Source of the DNA: Chloroflexota bacterium
Lineage (GTDB): Bacteria; Chloroflexota; UBA6077; FW602-bin22; JACQUS01
DNA: 5,179 nucleotides
Direction: 5' to 3'
Assembly (NCBI GenBank): GCA_016210125.1
Contig: JACQUS010000011.1
Coordinates: 1-5,179, forward strand
The notes under the pieces were generated by a model that worked only from the letters and a program-made list of their open reading frames with translations, ran no database searches and was not told the DNA's origin. This document shows positions 1 through 4,556 of the stretch, one piece after another. The first letter of the stretch is position 1. Each line of letters opens with the position of its first letter. Made by a program: the position numbers and the translations under genes.

Positions 1-182
1 AGTCGGCGGTGAAGGTGACACGGCTGGCGATGCAGCTCCACGGCTCGATGGGGCTGACGGTCGAGGCCGGGCTGGAGCGCCTGCACCGCGACGCGTGCAT
101 GCTCCCGCTGCCGGAGGGCACCACGCAGATCCAGCAGCTCATCATCGGCCGTGAGCTGCTCGGCGTGCGGGCCTTTCGCTAG
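1..182 (+). CDS. Acyl-CoA dehydrogenase, C-terminal fragment (5' end outside window)
   Basis: The reading frame starts at base 3 and ends at TAG 180-182, leaving 59 residues. These match the last helices of the C-terminal domain of FAD-dependent acyl-CoA dehydrogenases, which introduce a 2,3 double bond into acyl-CoA thioesters and pass electrons to ETF. Diagnostic pieces are AMQLHGSMGLT (fragment residues 9-19, the usual xQxHGGxGyT), LERLHRDA (24-31) and PEGTTQIQQLIIGRELLG (37-54, the usual yEGTsxIQrxiiaRxLLG). The Glu of EGT, the catalytic base in the MCAD/SCAD branch, is present (residue 38). Two details are atypical: HGSMG instead of HGGxG, and Pro instead of an aromatic residue before the catalytic Glu. 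Chain-length preference cannot be told from this piece. It converges on the MFS gene, with a 68-bp gap. Confidence 0.9.
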   Translation, partial: SAVKVTRLAMQLHGSMGLTVEAGLERLHRDACMLPLPEGTTQIQQLIIGRELLGVRAFR

Positions 183-250
183 TCGCGTGGCGGCCTTGGG
201 GCCTCGCCGTCGCCGGCTGGCGCATCTCTGACTCTGGCCTGCCACCGGCG

Positions 251-1465
251 TCAGCGCTGGCTCCCGACGTCCCGCGCGCCGAGCCAGGCGACGATCGCGG
301 CCAGCAGCGCCGCCGCCGCGCAGCCCGGGCCAAGCGCGCTAAGGCCGAACGCGCTGATCAGCCAGCCGCCGTAGATCGAGCCCGCCAGGATGCCCCACTG
401 GAGCGCGCTCGTCGCCACGGCCATCGCCGTGCCACGGGCGCGCGGCAGGGTCTCGGACTGCAGCGCGTTCTGCGTCGAGAAGCGCGCTCCGGTGGGGACG
501 GCGAGGACGACGTTGATGACCAGCGCTAGCCAGAGGTGGACGACGAGCGTCGTCAGCAGCGCAAGGAGCAGCCCGGCCAGGATGTTGGTCACGGCGACGG
601 CGGCCGCCTGGCCCCAGCGGTCGCCCAGCCGGCCGCCGATGTTGATCCCGACGAGCAGCCCGATGCCGATGGCCGACACGAGCGGGGCCACCTCGGCCGT
701 CGTGACGCCGAAGCGCAGGTGGTAGAAGGCCGCCATGTAGGTGAGCCAGGCGAACCATGCCAGTGAGCCGAGGAAGAAGGCCAGCGTCGTTGCCACCGCC
801 GGGCGGAGCGCGGCCCGTGGCCCGCCGGCCAGCCGGCCTGGCCAGCCGACGGCCGGCCCGCCCGCCGCAGCGACGCCCCGCAGACCGGCCAGCACCGGCA
901 CCGCGGCGGCGAGACTCAGGGCTGCGGCCAGGGCGAAGGCCCAGCGCCAGCCGAGTGTGCCGGCGACGAGCGTGGTCACGGGCACACCGACCAAATTGGC
1001 GAAAGTGGAGCCGTTCATCACCCAACCCATCGCCCAGCCGCGCCGCGCGTACGGCAGGGCGTCGCCGACGAGAGCGAACGACGCCGGCTGGAGGCAGGCC
1101 GTGCCGAGGGCTGCCACGGCGCGCGCCGCGAGCAGCCAGGTGAAGGATGGCGCCAGGGCCGCAGTCACGTTCGCCACGAGCAGGACGGCGAGCCCGGCGA
1201 GCATCAGCGGTCGCCGGCCGAGCCGGTCGAGCGCCTGGCCGATGAACGGCGCCGCTAGGCCGGCGGTGAAACCGTAGACGGCGACGACCTGGCCGGCCTG
1301 CGCGAGCGGCACGCCGAGGTCCTGGTGCAGCTCGACGAGCAGCAGCCCGACCATCAGGTTATTGATCACGACGAGCGCCCACCCGCTCCCGCAGGCCAGC
1401 AAGAGCAGCCCAATGCCTGGCGGGACCGTGGCGGCCGGCGGCGCACCGTGCCGGCCTAGCCCCAC
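251..1465 (-). CDS. MFS exporter, AraJ/DHA1-like (12 TM)
   Basis: This is a 404-residue major facilitator superfamily transporter, an inner-membrane proton-coupled carrier, most like the DHA1/arabinose-efflux (AraJ) group of drug and sugar exporters. About 12 hydrophobic segments can be drawn. TM1 is near residues 17-43, and there is a central hydrophilic loop near 197-222 between the two six-helix halves. Motif A is clear between TM2 and TM3 (GQALDRLGRRPL, 76-87) and repeated in weaker form between TM8 and TM9 (GGRLGDRWGQ, 277-286). TM5 carries NGSTFANLVGVP (151-162) and GWRWAF (172-177), a signature common in AraJ-like exporters. The GTG start at 1465 gives a normal family length. The frame stays open further upstream, but that part is Arg/Pro-rich and antisense-like, and it lies inside ogt. 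An AGGT sits 6 nt before the GTG. The gene overlaps the end of ogt by 10 bp, so it is probably co-transcribed. The substrate is unknown. Confidence 0.88.
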   Translation of the reverse strand: MGLGRHGAPPAATVPPGIGLLLLACGSGWALVVINNLMVGLLLVELHQDLGVPLAQAGQVVAVYGFTAGLAAPFIGQALDRLGRRPLMLAGLAVLLVANVTAALAPSFTWLLAARAVAALGTACLQPASFALVGDALPYARRGWAMGWVMNGSTFANLVGVPVTTLVAGTLGWRWAFALAAALSLAAAVPVLAGLRGVAAAGGPAVGWPGRLAGGPRAALRPAVATTLAFFLGSLAWFAWLTYMAAFYHLRFGVTTAEVAPLVSAIGIGLLVGINIGGRLGDRWGQAAAVAVTNILAGLLLALLTTLVVHLWLALVINVVLAVPTGARFSTQNALQSETLPRARGTAMAVATSALQWGILAGSIYGGWLISAFGLSALGPGCAAAALLAAIVAWLGARDVGSQR

Positions 1466-1962
1466 GTCACGACCTGCTGGAGCAGCGGCCGCAGCGGCCA
1501 GGCGCCCTCGCGGACGAGCAGCGCGCGCTTCATCTCGACGCCGTGCGGACCGCAGCGGTAGCCGCGCAGGCTGCCGTCGGTGCCGACGACGCGGTGGCAG
1601 GGGATCAGCAGCGGCAGCGGGTTGCGGGCCACGCACTGGCCAACGGCGCGCGCGGCGTGCGGGCGCCCGATTTGCTGTGCCAGCCAGGCATAGGTGCGCA
1701 CCTCGCCGCGGGGGATCGCCGCCACCAGGCGCAGGACCTGCTGGGCCAGCGACGGGAGCGCCGACAGGTCGAGCGGGACGTCCGCCGGCTCGCCGGCGAG
1801 ATAGCAGCGCACCGCCTCGGTCAGAGTCGGCGGGGCGGCCGGGAGCGGCGGCGGGTCGAGCGGCAGATCGAGCGCGCGCAGGCCGCGCCGGCCGACGGTG
1901 ACCACAGCCGCGCCGAGCGGCGTGGCGACGAGGAATTGTTCGTCAGCGTCTACGGCAGCCAT
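1456..1962 (-). CDS. ogt: Methylated-DNA-[protein]-cysteine S-methyltransferase
   Basis: This 168-residue protein is of normal length for a stand-alone O6-alkylguanine-DNA alkyltransferase. Such proteins repair O6-methylguanine in one suicide step by moving the alkyl group to an active-site cysteine. The weakly conserved N-terminal domain spans about 1-70. The DNA-binding and catalytic domain then shows IPRGEVRTYAWLAQQIG (83-99), RAVG with the Arg finger (105-108), ARNP with the active-site Asn (112-115) and IPCHRVVG with nucleophile Cys122 and His123 (120-127). The Glu that completes the hydrogen-bond network is Glu152. Relative to human MGMT, the loop between Tyr135 and Glu152 is three residues longer (CGPHG region). 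The ATG at 1962 fits the family N-terminus. AAGGAG lies 14 nt upstream, a long spacing. The downstream gene is an overlapping MFS exporter; upstream is a divergent promoter region shared with a cupin gene. There is no Ada-type regulatory domain. Confidence 0.95.
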   Translation of the reverse strand: MAAVDADEQFLVATPLGAAVVTVGRRGLRALDLPLDPPPLPAAPPTLTEAVRCYLAGEPADVPLDLSALPSLAQQVLRLVAAIPRGEVRTYAWLAQQIGRPHAARAVGQCVARNPLPLLIPCHRVVGTDGSLRGYRCGPHGVEMKRALLVREGAWPLRPLLQQVVTWG

Positions 1963-1973
1963 GCGTCGTCTTC

Positions 1974-2003
1974 TTGCTCCTTCGGCTCGGACGAGCCTAT
2001 GAT
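1974..2003 (+). promoter_or_regulatory. Probable sigma-70 type promoter of the cupin-aldolase unit
   Basis: TATGAT at 1998-2003 matches the -10 consensus at 5 of 6 positions. TTGCTC at 1974-1979 is a weak -35 (3 of 6) with an 18-bp spacer. It lies in the only gap upstream of the cupin gene, with a predicted transcript start near 2010 and a leader of about 40 nt. AT-rich hexamers are rare in this GC-rich window, which raises the weight of the match. Prediction by eye only. Confidence 0.45.
1984..1997. promoter_or_regulatory. 14-bp inverted repeat in promoter spacer, candidate operator
   Basis: GGCTCG (1984-1989) and CGAGCC (1992-1997) are perfect inverted arms around GA. The repeat fills most of the spacer between the proposed -35 and -10 boxes of the plus-strand promoter, and lies at the expected start region of the opposing ogt transcript. 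Such a site could bind a dimeric repressor acting on both directions. A two-base centre is too tight for a stable RNA hairpin with full arms. No regulator gene is in the window. Confidence 0.3.
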
Positions 2004-2004
2004 A
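1999..2004 (-). promoter_or_regulatory. Possible -10 box for ogt-MFS transcription
   Basis: On the minus strand these bases read TATCAT, 5 of 6 matches to the -10 consensus, about 37 bp before the ogt ATG. It nearly coincides with the plus-strand -10 box (1998-2003), so the two promoters would compete for polymerase. No convincing -35 is seen on this strand. Confidence 0.25.
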
Positions 2005-2049
2005 GTAGCCACGGCCGCAGGCCGGCAGCGCAACGCAGGAAGGTGGGTG

Positions 2050-2382
2050 ATGCCGTTCAGCCAGGTGCCGGACCTGCCAGAGCGCGAGCTTGCGCCGGGT
2101 GTGCGGACGCGCCTCGTGTGGGGAGAACGCATCATGCTCTCGTTTCTGGACATGGCTCCGCACTCTACCGTACCCGAGCATGCGCACGCCCACGAGCAGA
2201 TGGGTGTGGTCCTGGAGGGCGAGCTAGAGCTGCAGATCGGCGAGGAGCGGCGGCTGCTCGGCCCGAATGACATCTTCGTCATCCCCAGCGAGGTGCGGCA
2301 CGCCGCCTGGACGCACGAGCGGGCCTGCCGCCTGCTCGACGTCTTCAGCCCACCGCGCGACGAGTACAAGACGAGGAGCTAG
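2050..2382 (+). CDS. Small single-domain cupin protein
   Basis: The product is a 110-residue conserved beta-barrel (cupin) protein, cytosolic, with no signal peptide. Motif 1 is PEHAHAHEQMGVVLEGELEL (42-61), where His44, His46 and probably Gln50 would bind a metal. Motif 2 is GPNDIFVIPSEVRHAAW (71-87), supplying His84. The HxHxHEQ form, with Gln where classic cupins have Glu, is common in this small-cupin group. The ATG at 2050 is preceded by AGGAAGG (2037-2043) with 6 nt spacing. The frame is open far upstream, but that stretch is antisense to ogt. The stop lies 3 nt before the aldolase GTG, so the two genes form an operon. Members of this group include sugar-acid or oxo-acid isomerases, dioxygenases and proteins of unknown role. 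A role on the same substrate route as the aldolase is likely but not shown. Confidence 0.88.
   Translation: MPFSQVPDLPERELAPGVRTRLVWGERIMLSFLDMAPHSTVPEHAHAHEQMGVVLEGELELQIGEERRLLGPNDIFVIPSEVRHAAWTHERACRLLDVFSPPRDEYKTRS
2374..2378 (+). promoter_or_regulatory. Ribosome binding site of the aldolase gene, inside cupin 3' end
   Basis: AGGAG lies in the last sense codons of the cupin gene, 7 nt before the GTG at 2386, with the cupin TAG inside the spacer. It supports the GTG start and suggests that ribosomes finishing the cupin re-initiate on the aldolase. Confidence 0.7.
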
Positions 2383-2385
2383 CCC

Positions 2386-3147
2386 GTGCGCATCAACGAG
2401 ACCAAGGCCAAGCTTCAAGCCGGGGAGCCGGTGCTCGGCATCTTCGTCGGCTTCGCCTCGCCCACGGTCGTCGAGCTGTGCGGCATCGCCGGCTTCGACT
2501 TCGTGGTCATCGACTCCGAGCACGGCCCAATGAACCCGCAGTCGTGCGAGGACATGGTCCGCGCCGCCGACGCGACGGGCATCACGCCCATCATCCGCGT
2601 GGCGCAGAACGTGTCACAGGTGATCCTGCGCTATCTCGACATCGGCGCACTCGGCATCCAGATGCCGATCGTCAACACGCGCGCGGACGCCGAGCGCCTG
2701 GTGCAGGCGGTGAAGTATCCGCCGGAAGGCCGGCGTGGGCTGGCCAGCGTGCGGGCGGCGAGCTACGGGCTGGGCGAGCCGCTCGCCGACTACGTCGTCG
2801 AGGCGAACAAGCAGACGATGGTCATCAGCCACGTCGAGAACGTCGAGGCGGTGAACAACCTCGACGAGCTGACCCAGGTGCCGGGCATCGACGTGTTCTT
2901 CATCGGCCCCACTGACCTCTCACAGTCGCTTGGCTACCCGGGCAAGACGCAGGACCCGGCGGTGCGCGAGGTGATCGCGCAGGCGCGGCAGCGCATCCAG
3001 GCGGCCGGGCGTGTCGCAGGGTTCATGACGACCGACGCGGCCGCGGCGCGGCGCGCTCTTGCGGAGGGCTTCCGCTACGTGACGGTCAACACGACGGGGC
3101 TGCTCGGCCGCGCGGCGCGGAGCTTCCTGGCCGAGGCGCGGGGGTAG
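2386..3147 (+). CDS. HpcH/HpaI-family class II 2-oxo acid aldolase
   Basis: This 253-residue TIM-barrel enzyme belongs to the HpcH/HpaI family (4-hydroxy-2-oxoheptanedioate, 2-keto-3-deoxyglucarate and 2-keto-3-deoxy-L-rhamnonate aldolases). These enzymes use a divalent metal to cleave aldols into pyruvate and an aldehyde. By comparison with E. coli HpaI, the expected residues are in place: His46 in DSEHGP (43-48) and Asp85 in LDIG as the catalytic dyad, Arg71 (IIRV) for the oxo acid, and metal ligands Glu151 (HVENVEAV) and Asp177 (GPTDLSQSLGYPG, 174-186). YPPEGRRG (111-118) is the usual YPPxGxRG. His149 replaces the Gln commonly found two residues before the metal Glu. The length is normal and the start is GTG with a good RBS. 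It is the second gene after the cupin. HpaI, GarL or RhmA-type specificity cannot be chosen from sequence alone, so no symbol is given. About 94% of codons end in G or C by hand count. Confidence 0.93.
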   Translation: MRINETKAKLQAGEPVLGIFVGFASPTVVELCGIAGFDFVVIDSEHGPMNPQSCEDMVRAADATGITPIIRVAQNVSQVILRYLDIGALGIQMPIVNTRADAERLVQAVKYPPEGRRGLASVRAASYGLGEPLADYVVEANKQTMVISHVENVEAVNNLDELTQVPGIDVFFIGPTDLSQSLGYPGKTQDPAVREVIAQARQRIQAAGRVAGFMTTDAAAARRALAEGFRYVTVNTTGLLGRAARSFLAEARG

Positions 3148-3208
3148 CTGCCCCTCCTCTGAAAATGGCCTTGCGGGTGCGTGCCCCACCCCACCCCGGA
3201 AAGGGCTC

Positions 3209-3235
3209 CCAGAGGTCGCCTCAGGGGACCTCTGG
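3209..3235. repeat. Perfect 9-bp hairpin downstream of aldolase
   Basis: CCAGAGGTC (3209-3217) pairs with GACCTCTGG (3227-3235) around a 9-nt loop. It lies about 60 bp after the aldolase stop and 20 bp before a second hairpin. There is no T-tract on either side, so a classic intrinsic terminator is not supported. It could slow decay or mark the transcript end, or be part of the adjoining repeat. Confidence 0.55.
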
Positions 3236-3255
3236 ACTCCCCGCCCGCTCTGCAG

Positions 3256-3296
3256 CCCCTCTCCAGCCACGCTGGAGAGGGGGCCGGGGGTGAGGC
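3256..3296. repeat. REP-like palindromic intergenic repeat (CCCTCTCC/GGAGAGGG type)
   Basis: CCCCTCTCCAGC (3256-3267) and GCTGGAGAGGGG (3271-3282) form a perfect 12-bp stem with a CAC loop, followed by GCCGGGGGTGAGGCC. A stem of the CCCTCTCC...GGAGAGGG kind with a GGGGTGAGG tail is a pattern I recognise from dispersed intergenic repeats in many GC-rich bacteria. Only one copy is in the window, so dispersal in this genome is inferred. It could also help end the cupin-aldolase transcript. Confidence 0.6.
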
Positions 3297-3728
3297 CAAC
3301 CCCCTGCTCGGCAGCAGCTTTTCATCCATCGCTGGTGTCGCGCAGCGACATGGGCAGCTCCCCGGGCCCAAGAGTTTTCGCAGGCGAGCGCTTCACATGC
3401 TGTTGTCTTTTGGCTAGGCGCGCGGAATCGGCGCTATGCGAGACCGAGCCACGCGCGGGGCCGACCGCCGCGCCCCGGATGAGCGCCATCTGGGTGGGGA
3501 CGCTCGCTCGTACTGCGGTGACGGTGACCGAGGAGCGCTCTGGTGCCGACGTACGTCCTCGAGCGGGACCTCTGACCGGCCGGCAAGCGTTCGCTTCGCG
3601 AGCCACAGGCAATCTCGAAGACGCCGTGCGGCGCCCGAAGAGCGCGCTCAGGAACGCGGTGAGCCGTCACTCTCGCTGCATCGTCGTTGCTCGTGGACGA
3701 GCACACCCGCGAGCACTGAGGGCTGGAG

Positions 3729-3941
3729 ATGGCGAAGCTAGGACCTGGTCAGCGCTATGCGACTGATCTACGCGACGCCGAGTGGGCGGTCCTGGAGCGG
3801 CTGCTGTCGCCACCGAGCGGCATCGATCGCCCGCGCACGGTCGACCTGTCGAAGACTCGACTCTGGCGAGCGGCAGGTCATCGACGGCCCGCTCGACCTC
3901 GCGCGCACCGGCGCTTAGCACCGGGCCTTTGCAGCTTCTGA
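3729..3941 (+). pseudogene. IS5-family transposase, N-terminal relic
   Basis: The first 40 codons (3729-3848) read like the start of IS5-group transposases with the small DUF4096-type N-terminal domain. YATDLRDAEWAVLERLLSPP (residues 10-29) matches the usual YpsDLtDaeWalLePLLPPp, followed by RPRTVDL (34-40). After that the frame turns to unrelated Arg/Pro-rich sequence and stops at 3941. The DDE catalytic domain (a normal protein is about 250-280 residues) is absent. GGAG directly abuts the ATG with no spacer, so translation is doubtful. I find no convincing terminal inverted repeats or target duplication. From 3849 to 4034 I recognise nothing more of the element in any frame. Identification rests on one short but characteristic motif. 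Confidence 0.6.
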
Positions 3942-4019
3942 ACGCCCTCTTCGGCCGACCTGCACTGGCAGCGTGAAGCGCTCCCCGCCCGCGCACGAGG
4001 GTGAGGAGGCGACAGCGCG

Positions 4020-4025
4020 AAGGAG
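4020..4025 (+). promoter_or_regulatory. Ribosome binding site fixing the GTG start of the SnoaL-like gene
   Basis: A full AAGGAG lies 9 nt before GTG 4035. It is the strongest Shine-Dalgarno in this part of the window and supports this start over any internal one. Confidence 0.65.
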
Positions 4026-4034
4026 AAGGCAACC

Positions 4035-4454
4035 GTGGCGCCAACAGCAGACGGTCCTCGGCAGTACATCGAGTCGATATTGGCGCGCGACTGGGAGAAG
4101 GTGAAGGACCTCCTTCACCCGGAGTACACGTACACTGGGAGCGATGGCAAAGAGATGGCCGGGCCGGGAGCCGCGCTCGCCATCGCTCAGACGATGACTG
4201 GGGCGTTCCCGGACCTGCACGTCGAGATTAGGTCCGTCCACACCGCGGGCGACGTCGCCATCGCGGAGATGGTCGCTTCTGGCGCGCAGCGAGGCGATCT
4301 GATGGGCATCGCACCAACAGGCAAGCGGATGGCCATGCCTGTCGCTCTCTTCTTGGAGCTCGGCGACGGCAGCATCTACCGCGAGCGGGAGTACTTCGAC
4401 ATGATGAGCGTCCTGGTCCCGCTCGGCGTCGTTTCCCCGCCTGGCAAGGCGTAA
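4035..4454 (+). CDS. SnoaL-like / ester cyclase-type NTF2-fold protein
   Basis: This 139-residue cytosolic protein has the alpha+beta barrel pattern of the SnoaL-like (NTF2 superfamily) group, often annotated as ester cyclase. The N-terminal helix (PRQYIESILARDWEKVKDLL, 8-27) is followed by HPEYTYTG (28-35) and the family hallmark AFPDLH (57-62). GIAPTGKRMAMP (91-102) corresponds to the usual GixPTGrxv. The C-terminal REREYFDMMSVLVPLG (116-131) matches the usual xehxexfDxlgllxQLG; Asp122 may correspond to the catalytic Asp of true SnoaL cyclases. There are no neighbouring polyketide genes, so a real cyclase role is unlikely; most relatives have unknown substrates. By hand count about 25 of 139 codons end in A or T, against about 16 of 253 in the aldolase, which suggests a different history. 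It appears monocistronic, with a transposase relic upstream and a strong hairpin 36 bp after its stop. Confidence 0.85.
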   Translation: MAPTADGPRQYIESILARDWEKVKDLLHPEYTYTGSDGKEMAGPGAALAIAQTMTGAFPDLHVEIRSVHTAGDVAIAEMVASGAQRGDLMGIAPTGKRMAMPVALFLELGDGSIYREREYFDMMSVLVPLGVVSPPGKA

Positions 4455-4489
4455 ACCTCGTCCATCACGGGCCATGCCATTCTAAACGC

Positions 4490-4520
4490 CAGAGGGGCGG
4501 GTGTGATGCCCGCCCCTCTG
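4490..4520. terminator. Hairpin terminator between convergent genes
   Basis: CAGAGGGGCGGG (4490-4501) and CCCGCCCCTCTG (4509-4520) form a perfect 12-bp GC-rich stem with a 7-nt loop. It sits between the SnoaL-like stop (4454) and the clpC stop (4557), so it could serve both strands. There is no long T-tract. On the minus strand a short TTT follows the stem; on the plus strand none does. Strong stems with poor T-tracts are common in GC-rich bacteria. Confidence 0.7.
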
Positions 4521-4556
4521 CACGACCTCAGCGGTGGCACACGACAGCAACCAGGA

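Larger units (their letters stand above)
3148..3728. other. Gene-free stretch, 580 bp
   Basis: No recognisable protein is encoded on either strand. Several frames are open for 80-160 codons, but their translations are Arg/Ala/Ser-rich, lack motifs and lack usable ribosome binding sites, as expected by chance at this GC content. The first 150 bp hold two perfect hairpins (see repeat entries). A further small inverted repeat is TGTCGC/GCGACA at 3336-3350. The part from about 3300 to 3728 looks like decayed accessory DNA ahead of the transposase relic. Confidence 0.6.

Noticed and set aside
183..250. Possible terminator between the acyl-CoA dehydrogenase and MFS stops
   Set aside because: Only bulged GGCGGCC/GGCCTCGCC pairing is visible, with no T-tract. 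Too weak to annotate.
339..1277. Long open frames on both strands overlapping the MFS gene
   Set aside because: Their translations are Arg/Pro/Ala-rich, without motifs, and opposite or out of frame to a clear membrane protein. They are by-products of high GC content.
1543..2049. In-frame extension of the cupin upstream of 2050
   Set aside because: It lies antisense to ogt and through the promoter gap. The ATG at 2050 has a good RBS and gives the normal small-cupin length.
1463..2193. Longer upstream starts for the MFS protein (from 1636) and for ogt (from 2193)
   Set aside because: The extra N-terminal residues are low-complexity or antisense to the neighbouring gene, and family lengths fit the shorter starts at 1465 and 1962.
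3392..3420. TTCACA (5 of 6 to -35) with 17-bp spacer to TAGGCG
   Set aside because: The -10 side matches at only two positions and no gene follows at a sensible distance.
3225..3574. 10-bp direct repeat GGGACCTCTG at 3225-3234 and 3565-3574
   Set aside because: A single 10-bp match over several hundred GC-rich bases is expected by chance and does not extend.
3684..3703. Inverted repeat TGCTCGT-GG-ACGAGCA as an insertion-sequence end or hairpin
   Set aside because: No matching copy on the other side of the transposase relic, and the two-base centre is too short for a full-arm RNA hairpin.
3290..3766. Open frames of 80-160 codons in the gap (for example 3290-3766 and 3436-3741 plus; 3322-3612 minus)
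   Set aside because: No recognisable domain, no RBS, mutually overlapping, and composition typical of chance frames.
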